Assembly (NCBI RefSeq): GCF_033343995.1
Contig: NZ_CP137573.1
Location: 1,984,001 to 2,048,000 of the forward strand
DNA length: 64,000 nt
From: Streptomyces sp. HUAS YS2
GTDB taxonomy: Bacteria; Actinomycetota; Actinomycetes; Streptomycetales; Streptomycetaceae
Reading direction: 5' to 3'
Shown here: in pieces, positions 54,564 through 63,897 of the stretch
How the letters are laid out: each line of letters opens with the position of its first letter
How positions within the stretch are numbered: the first letter of the stretch is position 1
Notes under the pieces: generated by a model
What the model saw: only the letters and a program-made list of their open reading frames with translations
What the model was told of the DNA's origin: nothing
Databases searched by the model: none
Made by a program: the position numbers and the translations under genes

Positions 54564-56516
54564 ATGTCCACCACGACCCCGACGCGTGCGAACCGATTGC
54601 GCGCGTGGATGCTGGAGGGCCTGTCCGACATGGGCAAGGGTCGGCCGTCGGTTCCGAAGGCCGAACCGGCGACCGGGCACCAGGGGCAGCCCTGGTGGCG
54701 GGTGATGTGCCTGACGGGTGTCGACTACTTCTCCACCCTCGGCTACCAGCCGGGTATCGCCGCCCTCGCGGCCGGGCTGCTCTCCCCCGTCGCGACCGTC
54801 GTGCTGGTCATCGTCACCCTCGCGGGCGCACTGCCCGTGTACCGGCGGGTGGCCGAGGAGAGCCCGCACGGCGAGGGCTCGATCGCGATGCTGTCGCGGC
54901 TGCTCTCCAAGTGGAAGGGCAAGCTGTTCGTCCTGACGCTGCTCGGCTTCGCCGCGACCGACTTCCTGATCACGATCACCCTCTCGGCGGCGGACGCCTC
55001 CACCCACCTGGTGGAGAACCCGCATCTCGAAGAGGCGCTGCACGACAAGCAGATCCTGATCACGATGGTGCTGATCGCGCTGCTCGGCGCGGTGTTCCTC
55101 AAGGGCTTCCTGGAGGCCATCGGTGTCGCCGTCGCGCTGGTCGGGGTCTACCTCGTGCTCAACGTGGTCGTCGTGGTCAGCGGTCTCTGGCACGTCGTGA
55201 CCGAGGGCCATGTGGTCACCGACTGGTCCGCGGCCCTGACGGCCGAGCACGGCAACGCCTTCGCCATGATCGGCGTCGCCCTGCTCGTCTTCCCCAAGCT
55301 CGCGCTCGGCCTGTCCGGCTTCGAGACCGGTGTGGCCGTCATGCCGCACGTGAAGGGTGACGCCGCCGACACCGAGGCCGCCCCCGCCGGTCGGATCCGC
55401 GGTACGAAGAAGCTGCTCACCACCGCCGCGCTGATCATGAGCGTCTTCCTGATCACCACCAGCTTCATCACCACCGTGCTGATCCCGCAGGAGGAGTTCG
55501 AGTCCGGTGGCAAGGCCAACGGCCGGGCTCTGGCCTATCTGGCGCACGAGTACCTGGGCAACACCTTCGGCACGATCTACGACGTCTCGACGATCGCGAT
55601 CCTGTGGTTCGCCGGCGCCTCCGCCATGGCCGGGCTGCTGAATCTGATGCCGCGTTACCTGCCCAAGTACGGCATGGCGCCGCACTGGGCCCGCGCCGTC
55701 CGCCCGATGGTCATCGTCTTCACCCTGGTCGCCTTCCTGGTGACCTGGATCTTCCAGGCCGACGTCGACGCCCAGGGCGGCGCGTACGCCACCGGCGTCC
55801 TGGTGCTGATCTGCTCGGCCGCCATCGCAGTGACCATCGCGGCCCGCAAGGCCGGTCAGCGCGGCTGGACCATCGGCTTCGGCATCATCTCCGCGGTGTT
55901 CCTCTACACGACGGTCGTGAACGTCATCGAGCGGCCGGACGGCGTGAAGATCGGCGCCTGCTTCATCGCCGGCATCATCCTGATCTCCCTGCTCTCGCGG
56001 CTCGGCCGCGCCTTCGAGCTGCGCGTCACGCACGTCGAACTCGACGACATGGCGGAACGATTCATTCGCGACGTCGCGAACCGCACGCCGCGCTTCATCG
56101 CCAACGAGCCGGACAGCCGCGACATCGCCGAGTACCGCGACAAGATCGAGCAGATCCGCCACGACAACGACATCCCCACGCAGGAGGACTTCGTCTTCAT
56201 CGAGGTCACGGTCACCGACCCGTCCGAGTTCGAGGCCGGCCTGACCGTCCGCGGCGAGATCATGCACGACCGCTACCGCGTCCTCACGGTGGAGAGCTCG
56301 TCCGTGCCCAACGCGCTCGCCGCGCTGCTCCTGCACGCCCGCGACAGCACGGGCACCCGTCCGCACGTCTACTTCGAGTGGACCGAGGGCAATCCGTTCG
56401 CCAACTTCGTGCGCTTCTTCCTCTTCGGCCAGGGCGAGGTCGCCCCGGTCACCCGCGAGATCCTGCGCGAGGCCGAGCCCGACCGGGACCGCCGCCCGCG
56501 CGTCCACGTGGGCTGA
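54564..56516 (+). CDS. APC-superfamily permease with C-terminal soluble domain (potassium-region)
   Basis: A 650-residue transporter. About 12 helices occupy residues 55-495, with the APC start [20 protein letters not shown] and [19 protein letters not shown]. The C-terminal about 145 residues are soluble ([25 protein letters not shown] ... [20 protein letters not shown]). Amino-acid permeases have no such domain. Kup-like and KimA-like K+ importers of this superfamily do carry soluble tails (family knowledge). The kdp neighbours, the KdpD-like gene and the shared TTGACG repeats support a K+ role, which is inference. ATG 54564 has CAGGAG upstream. No ydaO-type riboswitch is seen in the leader. 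Confidence 0.82.
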   Translation: MSTTTPTRANRLRAWMLEGLSDMGKGRPSVPKAEPATGHQGQPWWRVMCLTGVDYFSTLGYQPGIAALAAGLLSPVATVVLVIVTLAGALPVYRRVAEESPHGEGSIAMLSRLLSKWKGKLFVLTLLGFAATDFLITITLSAADASTHLVENPHLEEALHDKQILITMVLIALLGAVFLKGFLEAIGVAVALVGVYLVLNVVVVVSGLWHVVTEGHVVTDWSAALTAEHGNAFAMIGVALLVFPKLALGLSGFETGVAVMPHVKGDAADTEAAPAGRIRGTKKLLTTAALIMSVFLITTSFITTVLIPQEEFESGGKANGRALAYLAHEYLGNTFGTIYDVSTIAILWFAGASAMAGLLNLMPRYLPKYGMAPHWARAVRPMVIVFTLVAFLVTWIFQADVDAQGGAYATGVLVLICSAAIAVTIAARKAGQRGWTIGFGIISAVFLYTTVVNVIERPDGVKIGACFIAGIILISLLSRLGRAFELRVTHVELDDMAERFIRDVANRTPRFIANEPDSRDIAEYRDKIEQIRHDNDIPTQEDFVFIEVTVTDPSEFEAGLTVRGEIMHDRYRVLTVESSSVPNALAALLLHARDSTGTRPHVYFEWTEGNPFANFVRFFLFGQGEVAPVTREILREAEPDRDRRPRVHVG

Positions 56517-56571
56517 CGGTCGGGCTCACGGTCGACTGACGGTCGTCCCGCTAGGGCCGTCGGCCTCTCCG

Positions 56572-57975
56572 CTACGGAGTCTCCTCTCCGTCGTCGCAGA
56601 GGAAGAGGGTGCCGAGGCGTCCTCCCCGGCCTGAGCTGATGACTCCGCTGTCGAGGTCGGTCGTGCCGCGGAGGTACGCCCCGCCGTAGCCCCGGCCGGC
56701 CAGGAACACGCCCCAGGTGAGGACGGCGGGTTCGACGGGGCCGCCGCCCGGGGCGGGGAAGTCCTCCGCCACGGGGCGGACCCGCCGCTGGAGGATGTAC
56801 GGGCCGTCCACCGCGGCGCTGATGCGGCCGGCCCATTCGTCCGCGGACGTCTCCCAGCCCGCCAGCACGTCCAGGCCGCTGTGCGAGCTGCTCGCCTTGA
56901 GCACCAGGTCCTCCCGGTGGGCCAGCGCGTGGCGGAGCAGGTCCACGCGTTCCCCGGCGACCTCGACCTTCTCGTCCCGGACCAGCCGGGTCCACGGCAG
57001 CAGCACGTCGATCACCTCCAGCTCGGCCCGGTCGAACAGGGACCGGTTGCGCTGGTCGCTGAGCAGGGCCAGGGCGGCCTTGGTGCCGTACACCTCGTTC
57101 TCCAGCGGGGTGAACAGGTGGACCAGCCCTCGGTCGGCGGCCTCGGAGAGCGGCGCGAGCAGGGCCGCGTCCCCGGCGGTGACGACGTCGTTGATGACGA
57201 ACCAGCGGTGCACCACGTCGATCCGGCGCCCGGCGACGTGGATCCCGTCCGCGCGGTACTCCACCTGACCGAGGTGGCAGGGCACGGCCTCGACGCCGTG
57301 CGCGGCGAGCAGGCCGGCCATCCGGCGCAGATGCCGCTCCATCACCGGGTAGCTTTCGGGCCATTCGAGCAGAGCGACGACCGGGTTCGTTGACGGGTCC
57401 GGACCGGGAAAGGACTCGTGCCAGAGGTTCCGCAGCACGTCGATGCCGTCGGTGAAGTCGAGCCGGTGCTCCTGCGCGAAGGAGGCCGTGTACGGCTCGC
57501 GGAGCAAAGCCTCGTTGAGCAGGGCGATGTCCCAACCACCCAGTGGGCTCCCGCCGTTCAGTTCGAGCAGCCGGAAACCGTCCTCCTCCCGGTACAGGTC
57601 GGCGCGGGCGGACCGGGGCAGCTCACGGGGCCTGCCGTCGGGCCGCAGCGTCGCGGCGATCTGCTCCGGCGACCAGCCGAGGGCGGCGGTGAAGGCACGC
57701 AGATCACCGTCGTGGAGGCGCTGGGGCAGGGTGAGCAGCAGGTCGTACAGCCCGCTGAGCCGGGCGCCCAGCTCGCGGCTCTCGCCGCGGCCGAAGAAGA
57801 CGGGCCGGGTCAGGAAGGCGCTGCCGTAGATGTCGCCGGCCAGGGCCGACGTCTGGCAGGAGCGTTCCGGGGCGCAGCCGGCCGGCAGGCCCTTCAGATA
57901 CTCCCGGGTCAGCCGGGCAGCGGCTCCGGAGGCGGCGGCGTCGGTGTGCGCGTGGGTGTGCGTGTACGTGTTCAT
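56572..57975 (-). CDS. Circularly permuted ATP-grasp-type ligase-like protein
   Basis: A 467-residue protein of the glutathionylspermidine-synthase/circularly permuted ATP-grasp type. EEDGFRLLELNGGSPLGGWDIALLNEAL (about residues 120-150) and a C-terminal LVLKASSSHSGLDVLAGWE, YILQRRVRPVAEDF and EPAVLTWGVFLAGRGYGGAYLRG carry the acidic and Lys positions expected for ATP/Mg binding. Such enzymes join a carboxylate and an amine. The N-terminus has a THTHAHTDAAASGAAA tract with alternating Thr-His. The start overlaps the ATP-grasp stop by one base (TGATG). Last gene of a four-gene operon. Substrates unknown. Confidence 0.8.
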   Translation of the reverse strand: MNTYTHTHAHTDAAASGAAARLTREYLKGLPAGCAPERSCQTSALAGDIYGSAFLTRPVFFGRGESRELGARLSGLYDLLLTLPQRLHDGDLRAFTAALGWSPEQIAATLRPDGRPRELPRSARADLYREEDGFRLLELNGGSPLGGWDIALLNEALLREPYTASFAQEHRLDFTDGIDVLRNLWHESFPGPDPSTNPVVALLEWPESYPVMERHLRRMAGLLAAHGVEAVPCHLGQVEYRADGIHVAGRRIDVVHRWFVINDVVTAGDAALLAPLSEAADRGLVHLFTPLENEVYGTKAALALLSDQRNRSLFDRAELEVIDVLLPWTRLVRDEKVEVAGERVDLLRHALAHREDLVLKASSSHSGLDVLAGWETSADEWAGRISAAVDGPYILQRRVRPVAEDFPAPGGGPVEPAVLTWGVFLAGRGYGGAYLRGTTDLDSGVISSGRGGRLGTLFLCDDGEETP

Positions 57976-59219
57976 CAGTCCACCTCGATGGTGACGTTCG
58001 CGATCGCCTCCGCCGCGGCCCTGTTCACCTCGGCGGCGGTGTCGGCGTGCACGATCACGTAGCCGACCCGGGCGTCGTTGTCCCCGGGTGCGCGCACCTG
58101 GCCGCCGGGCCGGACCGTGAGACTGCTCCGTGCGACCGCGGCGGACTCGCCGATCCCGCTGACCGAGCGGAGGACGCCGCCGCGCGGCGGCACCAGGAAC
58201 CGGATGCCCGCGGCCGTGTCGGCGGTGGGGGTGAGGTCCGGCGCGAGGCCGAGCGCGATCTGTACGTACACCTTGGCCTCGTCGATCCCCCGGGCCTGCC
58301 GCATCAGGGCGACCACGTGGTCACCGGGGAGCCGGGCGCCGAGTTCGATGATCCGCGTGGTGCCGTCCGGCAGCAGCTTGAGTTCGGTGTGGGCGACGCC
58401 GTCGGTGATGCCGAGGGCCCGCGCGGCCGCCACCGCGGCCTCCTGCAGGATGCGTACCGACGCGTCCTCCAGCTCCGCCGGCACGGTGTGCCCGAACTCG
58501 GCGCGCTTGGCGCCGTCGGTGGTGAACTTGTCGTACGGGACGAGGGGTGTCGCCACTCCGTCGGCCACCACCGTCTCGATGCTGAACTCGACGCCGCCGA
58601 CGTACTCCTGGACGACCACATGGGCGTCCAGCGGAATGCCGTGCGGCATCTGGAAGAGGTGGGACTGGGCGAGCGCGAAGGCCGTCGCCAGCTCCTCGTC
58701 GCTACGGACCACCGACACGCCCCAGGAGCCGGACTGCTCGGAGGGCTTGACGACGATCGGATAGGTCAGGCCCGCCGCCTCCACCCGGGCGAACGCCTCC
58801 TCGACGGTCCGCGCGGCGAGGGTGAGCGGGGCCGGGATGCCGTGCTCGGTGAAGGCCCGCGCCATGATGCGCTTGTTGCGGCAGCTGAGTGCCCGCGAGG
58901 GGTCGTTGCCGGGAAGGCCGAGGTCGGCGGTGAGTCGTGCGACCAGCGGGGTGAGGAACTCCCAGCAGGCGACCACGCCGTCGACGTGCTCGGCCCGGGC
59001 CAGCTCCGCGAGCTGCCGCAGCGCGCCCTCGCTGTCGGAGAAGTCGGTGAACACGAGCTTCGCGTGGTTCCTGATCTTCGCCTGGAGGGTGGGCGAGTAC
59101 CACTCCTCGAAGACGTCCTCGTGGGTGACGACGATGACCTCGACGCCCAGGTCCCGGGCGGCGTCGAGGACGTACTCCCCGGTGTTTCCCATGGCTTCGA
59201 GCAGGAGCAGTGTGGGCAT
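57975..59219 (-). CDS. ATP-grasp carboxylate-amine ligase (with C-terminal LAL-like domain)
   Basis: A 414-residue ATP-grasp enzyme. The central domain has ALSCRNKRIMARAFTEHGIPAP, YPIVVKPSEQSGSWGVSVV (ATP loop), VVQEYVGGVEFSIETV and TELKLLPDGTTRIIELGARLPGDHV (Mg ligands). The C-terminal 80 residues resemble the L-amino-acid ligase C2 domain. It would form a peptide or amide bond at the cost of ATP. ATG 59219 follows GGAGGGCCGTACCGCC. It is coupled to the permuted ATP-grasp gene and follows the DUF1152 gene by 58 bp. Confidence 0.9.
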   Translation of the reverse strand: MPTLLLLEAMGNTGEYVLDAARDLGVEVIVVTHEDVFEEWYSPTLQAKIRNHAKLVFTDFSDSEGALRQLAELARAEHVDGVVACWEFLTPLVARLTADLGLPGNDPSRALSCRNKRIMARAFTEHGIPAPLTLAARTVEEAFARVEAAGLTYPIVVKPSEQSGSWGVSVVRSDEELATAFALAQSHLFQMPHGIPLDAHVVVQEYVGGVEFSIETVVADGVATPLVPYDKFTTDGAKRAEFGHTVPAELEDASVRILQEAAVAAARALGITDGVAHTELKLLPDGTTRIIELGARLPGDHVVALMRQARGIDEAKVYVQIALGLAPDLTPTADTAAGIRFLVPPRGGVLRSVSGIGESAAVARSSLTVRPGGQVRAPGDNDARVGYVIVHADTAAEVNRAAAEAIANVTIEVD

Positions 59220-59277
59220 GGCGGTACGGCCCTCCGAGAGGTGGCGGTGTGGGAGAAGACGGCGGCTGCGGGGTCGT

Positions 59278-60381
59278 CTAGTCGGGTGCGGACAGGGCGA
59301 AGAGGGGCGCGGCGTACTGGCGGGGGCGCTCCTCGACGAGGCGGGTACGCAGCGACCGCGCCGCCGCTCCGGTGAGGCCGAGGCCCTCGGCCACGCAGCG
59401 GAAGGTGGCGTACCGCGCCTCGGCGTCGGTGGCCTGGAGTTCCTTCACCCAGAGGTCGAGGTCGTTCAGGGCCTCGTCCACCGACCCTTCCGAGGAGCCC
59501 ATCTCCTGTGGCCGCAGGGCGCGTTCGCGCTCGCGCTGCAGCTCGGAGAAGCCGCAGACGTCCCGGCTGACCTGCTCGGCGGCGTCGAGGCTGTCGACAT
59601 CGCGCACGTACAGCGCATGCGCGAGGCGGTTGCGGGCCAGGACCCGGTCGATGGGGATGCGGTAGACGCGGGCGCCGGCGTCGCTCAGGACCACCGGACG
59701 GCCGGTGTCGCGCACGACGCAGCCGCCGCGCAGGCCGCGGGCGGCCGCGGCCAGGAGCGCGCTGGCCTCCGACGGATGCCAGTCGAAGACGTGCTCGACG
59801 CTGCGGGTGTCGGATGCGGTGAGGGTGACGTAGTCCGTGCCCGCGTCGGGCAGGAGGTCCCGCTCGGGGACCTCGCAGTCCAGCCCGGGGCCCGCGAGAA
59901 AGAGCCGGGCCGGGACGCCGGCGGTGGCGCACGCGGCGATCACCAGAGCGTCCGGCAGGGGGCTGAGCAGTGTGGGCTCGTCGCCGCGGGCGAAGACGTC
60001 CCCGCCGACGTCCACCACCTTGACCTCGTCGACGGCGTACTTCTCCGCCGCCTCCGCGATCTGGCCGGCCAAGTGAGGGACACCCCTGTATGGATTCAAC
60101 AGCCCGAGAGTGATGGGCAGTTCGTGGGCCAGTCGGGGCAGCGTGGAGCCTGCCGGGGCGACGGCGGACGAGGTGGCTGTGATCTGCGAGACCCTCGCTG
60201 TGAGCGGGCGCAGCCCGGTGAAGTCCCGCTCCGCGCGCGGGCCGGGGACCGGGTCGACGACCAGGCGCTCCCACGAATAGCTGAGCACCACCGCCGGCTC
60301 GTCGCCGTGCAGCGCGTGGTGCACCAGGGTCGTACCGATCGCGTCGCCGCCGCCGCCCGCGGCAATGAGAAGTTGCGTCAT
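59278..60381 (-). CDS. DUF1152-family protein
   Basis: A 367-residue protein of the DUF1152 family. The N-terminus LLIAAGGGGDAIGTTLVHHALHG and the VKVVDVGGDVFARGDEPTLLSPLPDALVIAACA segment are the family's nucleotide-like loops. A C-terminal about 90 residues are helical. The biochemical function of DUF1152 is unknown to me. ATG 60381 has AGGAAAG upstream. Its presence between an ATP-grasp and a radical SAM gene suggests a biosynthetic role here. Confidence 0.82.
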   Translation of the reverse strand: MTQLLIAAGGGGDAIGTTLVHHALHGDEPAVVLSYSWERLVVDPVPGPRAERDFTGLRPLTARVSQITATSSAVAPAGSTLPRLAHELPITLGLLNPYRGVPHLAGQIAEAAEKYAVDEVKVVDVGGDVFARGDEPTLLSPLPDALVIAACATAGVPARLFLAGPGLDCEVPERDLLPDAGTDYVTLTASDTRSVEHVFDWHPSEASALLAAAARGLRGGCVVRDTGRPVVLSDAGARVYRIPIDRVLARNRLAHALYVRDVDSLDAAEQVSRDVCGFSELQRERERALRPQEMGSSEGSVDEALNDLDLWVKELQATDAEARYATFRCVAEGLGLTGAAARSLRTRLVEERPRQYAAPLFALSAPD

Positions 60382-60524
60382 CACGCTTTCCTGAGCCAGT
60401 CGCTGAGAAGTCGCTGCAAGGGCAAGGGGAATCAAAGAGTCACGGCAGCCGGCGCGGTCACCGAGTCCGTTCGACGACCGCACCGGGATCCGCGGATTGC
60501 GGGGGGGGATTCAGTTGATACGCA

Positions 60525-61958
60525 TCAGCGGTTCGCGGTCTTCAGACCCGAGATGCTCAGGGGCTCGGCACCCATGTGCTTCTGCGCCCGCTTGTTGCTC
60601 TTGTGCAGACCGGCGTAGTACTCACGGTCCAGGTCGATCACGTTCTTGGAGAAGAACATCCACGACAGAATGTCGCGGTACTTGAATCCGGACGGCGTCA
60701 ACTGGATCCGGTCGGTGGGCAGTCGCCGGATCAGACCGACCTCTTCCGCCGCTTCGAGAACCGGCTCGAAGAGGTGCGCCTTCTCCCGGAATCCGAAGCG
60801 GTCGAGCTCGCCCAGGTCCAGATCGAAGGTGTCGAGGACCAGGCGCTTGCGGATGATTTCCTCGTCGTTGAGGACGAATCCCGTGACCGGGATCAGCTCG
60901 TGGTTCCGCGCCTTGGTGATGTAGTCGGCGACCTCGGTGAGGCTCGGCTTCACGCTGCCGACCATGTAGTCGACCGAGCTCGTGTAGCTGCGGGCGCCGG
61001 CGCCGAGACCGAGGAGCGGGACGCCGTGGAAGGTCAGGACCTTCTGCTGATAGCCGCCGCGTCCGAGCTTCTTGTAGCGGACGTTCGACTCCTGGACGTA
61101 TCCGGCCGCCTTGAAGGCGGCGTTCGCGTAGTCGTACCGCTCGTACAGGTCCGGGCTCATCATGTACTGGTACGCGCCGGTCCGGGAGAACCAGGCGTCC
61201 GGCCGCACCGTCAGGAAGTAGGTGCTGATCGTCTCGGGGGCGAGCGCCGCCAGTTCGTCGACGGAGTGCCGCCAGCTCTCCGGGGTCTGTCCGGCGAAGC
61301 CCATGATCAAGTCGGTGCTGAGGTTGGGCAGTTGCTTCTCGCGGATGATCTCGACGGCCTGGCGGATGACCCGCTCGTTGGCCTGGCCGCGGCCGGCCTC
61401 GCGGATCTCCGCGGGTACTAAGGACTGGATGCCGATGTTGGCCCGGGTGAGGCCCAGGTCGATGAGGCCCCCCAGGGTGTCCGGCTCGTTCACGATGGAG
61501 TCCGGGGTGGCCTCGATGGCCACCTCCTCCACCGTGCTGCGCCAGTTGGGGTACACCTCGTCGAGCGTCGCGAAGAGCTGGTCGAAGTGGCGCAGGCTCA
61601 GCAGGCTCGGGGTGCCGCCGCCGATGTAGATGGTGCGCAGCCGCCGGCTCTGGATGATCTCGGCGTGGTCGCGGATCTGGGTGCACAGCGCGTCCATGTA
61701 CGCGTCGTACACGTCCATGTCCTCGGAGATGACCGTGTAGAGGTTGCAGAACCCGCACTTGTACCGACAGAAAGGCACGTGCAGGTACAGGTTGAGCTCG
61801 GGAACGGGATGCCGTTTCAGATCCTCCGCCCAGATGTCCTGGATGTTCCAGGCTCCGTTCAGCGGGCGGTAGGCGGAGCGGGACGGGTACGCGTAGTTGA
61901 AGGGCGGAATGACGCCCTGTTCGATGTGCCGGGCGAGTTCATGGCGAATGTCACTCAA
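60525..61958 (-). CDS. HemN/HemW-like radical SAM enzyme
   Basis: A 477-residue radical SAM protein. The [4Fe-4S] cysteines Cys64, Cys68 and Cys71 lie in PFCRYKCGFCNL (CX3CX2C). GGGTPS and the HemN-type FAGQTPESWRHSVDELAALAPE follow. The C-terminal HemN domain (residues about 340-460) is present. True coproporphyrinogen dehydrogenase is a housekeeping gene elsewhere, and many HemN-like proteins in natural-product clusters do methyl transfer or cyclopropanation. So a tailoring role is inferred. ATG 61958. First gene of the minus-strand operon. Confidence 0.9.
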   Translation of the reverse strand: MSDIRHELARHIEQGVIPPFNYAYPSRSAYRPLNGAWNIQDIWAEDLKRHPVPELNLYLHVPFCRYKCGFCNLYTVISEDMDVYDAYMDALCTQIRDHAEIIQSRRLRTIYIGGGTPSLLSLRHFDQLFATLDEVYPNWRSTVEEVAIEATPDSIVNEPDTLGGLIDLGLTRANIGIQSLVPAEIREAGRGQANERVIRQAVEIIREKQLPNLSTDLIMGFAGQTPESWRHSVDELAALAPETISTYFLTVRPDAWFSRTGAYQYMMSPDLYERYDYANAAFKAAGYVQESNVRYKKLGRGGYQQKVLTFHGVPLLGLGAGARSYTSSVDYMVGSVKPSLTEVADYITKARNHELIPVTGFVLNDEEIIRKRLVLDTFDLDLGELDRFGFREKAHLFEPVLEAAEEVGLIRRLPTDRIQLTPSGFKYRDILSWMFFSKNVIDLDREYYAGLHKSNKRAQKHMGAEPLSISGLKTANR

Positions 61959-62542
61959 CGTGCCTCATCCTTACATCCGGTGGTACAGCTTCGAACTGTC
62001 TTTCAACGGGGAGTGGCGCCGCAGATCCGTACGGCAGGGAAAGAGACGTGACCGACCCGCAGATCCGTGCGGCAAAAGGGGAAGGGTGAAGTCATGCGCG
62101 GGCGGCGTACCGAATCCCACAAGCCTCGTTCGCGACGGCTCGGCCCACGTGCCCGACTGGTAGGCACAGCCGGCCTGTCGGCCCGTGCCGGTGGAGCGCA
62201 ATCGCGGAGGCTTTGCCAGTAGACAGGCGGCGGCGAGGAATGCGACAGGGACAGAACCGACGAGCATGAAGCGTCACAGCGGGGCGGTATTCGTCACTTC
62301 CTCTAGACCTGTCCGCACTGTGAGATCGGCTGTGCCGCGGCCCGTCCCCGGAGTTCTGCCCGGTTAGTGTCGCCGGGCCGAACAGACCGAGATCCAGGCC
62401 GAGTTGAGGAATACGCGAATCCGGATCGGATCGCATTTCCACCGGACGTGCCGGCCGCGCCGAGCCGCCTCGTGCCGCCGCCCGCGACAGGCCGATCTAG
62501 CGGCGCCGGCGGCACAAGCGGACGATCGAACGGGAGTTGCCC
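61959..62542. other. 584-bp divergent control region of the ATP-grasp/radical SAM cluster
   Basis: No convincing gene is seen in this gap: the short open frames lack ribosome sites and family features. It holds the promoters of the two divergent transcripts and the repeated CCGCAGATCCGTRCGG element. Base composition is clearly lower in G+C than the flanking genes, as expected for a regulatory region. Confidence 0.75.
62019..62074. repeat. Direct repeat CCGCAGATCCGTRCGGCA (two copies), operator candidate
   Basis: Copies at 62019-62036 and 62057-62074 differ at one base. Each is also an imperfect inverted repeat (CCGCA/TGCGG arms around GATCCG). Copy-to-copy spacing is 38 bp. They lie 61-116 bp upstream of the radical SAM start codon. 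Confidence 0.7.
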
Positions 62543-63835
62543 ATGACCGCCTCGGACATCAAGCGCATCGCCTACATACGCTCCATCCCGATCTCGCGTG
62601 CCGGCCCCTACATCCCGGAGCTGGCCAGGGCCGTGGCCGACTCCGGCCGCGAGGCCCGCATCTTCTACACCGACGGCGACTGCGGACCCGAGGACTTCCC
62701 CGGCGGCACCTGGGAGGCGCTGCCCGAGGACGCGACCCCCGACCAGATCGTCGACCGCATCCTCGCCTGGGGCGCCGACGGCGTCGTCTCACTGTCCTTC
62801 CCGGACGAGGCCGCGCTGCGCGACGCCGTGGTGAAGGCCAGACTGGCCGAGCACGGCATCCCCATGGTCTCCAACGGGGTGGAGCCGGCCCGGCTCCTGG
62901 GCGACAAGGGGGAGACCAAGAAGATCCTGGTCGACCACGGCCTGGACGTCCCGCAGGGCATGCTGATCGACGGCACGCTGCTGAAGAACGCCGCCGCCGT
63001 TCCGGCGTACGCGGACATCATCCGGCTCAAGGCCGAGGAGTTCGGCTATCCGCTGCTGACCAAGGCGGTCTGGGGCAGCTCGGGCAGCGGCATCCGCTTC
63101 CTCCGCGACCGGACGGACCTGGAGGTCTTCCTGGCCACGCCCGACGAGGGCACCCTCGTCATGGAGCAGTGCATCACCGGTGAGCTCTGCACGGTCGAAC
63201 TCGTCGGCGCCGACGGCGAGTACGCGGTGCAGCCGCTGTGCTTCACCGGACCGACCGGCGGCCGGCCCACCTTCGCCTTCTGGGAGCTGCGGTCGTCCGC
63301 CCCCCGGGCCGCGGACGATGCCGCCTTCGCTCCGGTGGCGGAGAAGCTGAAGAAGCTCTGCACCACGCTGGGCATCACCGGTGTCATCAACCTGGACATC
63401 ATCTACAGCCGCGGCACGTACTACGTGTTGGAGATCAACCCCCGGGTCTCCGGCGCCACCGCCCTCGGCGTGGCCGCGTCCGGCCGGAACACGTACCTGG
63501 GCATGACCGAGATCCTGCTCGGCGAGTGGCGGGCCCCGGCCGATCCGGTGCTGCCGCGGCAGCGCTGGTCCCTGGAGTTCCCGGTCAACGACGTGACCGA
63601 CGCCTTCGTCCGGGAGGCCGAAGAGGCCCTGGACGTCGTCCAGATCACGCCCTCGCTGGTCGTCGACGGCGAGGAGTACGGCGGCCTGGCGATCGTCACG
63701 TGCGAGTTCGGGGCCGAGGACGCGTTCCTCCAGAAACTCATGACCCTGGACGCCACCCACCACGTCCTCTCGGAAGACATGCTGTCGCAGCTCAAGGAGC
63801 TGCTCACCGGCCCGGCGTCGCAGGCCGTCCGCTGA
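62543..63835 (+). CDS. ATP-grasp ligase (carbamoyl-phosphate-synthase/biotin-carboxylase fold)
   Basis: A 430-residue ATP-grasp protein that differs from the one at 57975. The N-terminal pre-ATP-grasp domain starts IAYIRSIPISRAGPYIPELA. ATP-binding parts are LLGDKGETKKILVDHGLDVPQG, YPLLTKAVWGSSGSGIRFL and MEQCITGELCTVELVG. The Mg ligands are in INLDIIYSRGTYYVLEINPRVSGAT. ATG 62543 has CGGGAG 6 nt upstream (a TTG at 62537 is an alternative). It reads away from the radical SAM operon. Probably forms an amide bond in the same product. Confidence 0.9.
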   Translation: MTASDIKRIAYIRSIPISRAGPYIPELARAVADSGREARIFYTDGDCGPEDFPGGTWEALPEDATPDQIVDRILAWGADGVVSLSFPDEAALRDAVVKARLAEHGIPMVSNGVEPARLLGDKGETKKILVDHGLDVPQGMLIDGTLLKNAAAVPAYADIIRLKAEEFGYPLLTKAVWGSSGSGIRFLRDRTDLEVFLATPDEGTLVMEQCITGELCTVELVGADGEYAVQPLCFTGPTGGRPTFAFWELRSSAPRAADDAAFAPVAEKLKKLCTTLGITGVINLDIIYSRGTYYVLEINPRVSGATALGVAASGRNTYLGMTEILLGEWRAPADPVLPRQRWSLEFPVNDVTDAFVREAEEALDVVQITPSLVVDGEEYGGLAIVTCEFGAEDAFLQKLMTLDATHHVLSEDMLSQLKELLTGPASQAVR

Positions 63836-63897
63836 CCGCCGCAGGCCGCACCCCCCACGTTCCACGCTCCACCCCGCACGAAAGGCCTCTTCGTTCC

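Noticed and set aside
60525..61958. Assigning the radical SAM gene as hemN/hemW
   Set aside because: HemN-like sequence alone does not show porphyrin chemistry, and the context is biosynthetic.
62404..63183. Plus-strand open frame overlapping the third ATP-grasp gene
   Set aside because: Arg/Pro/Gly-rich shadow of the real frame at 62543.
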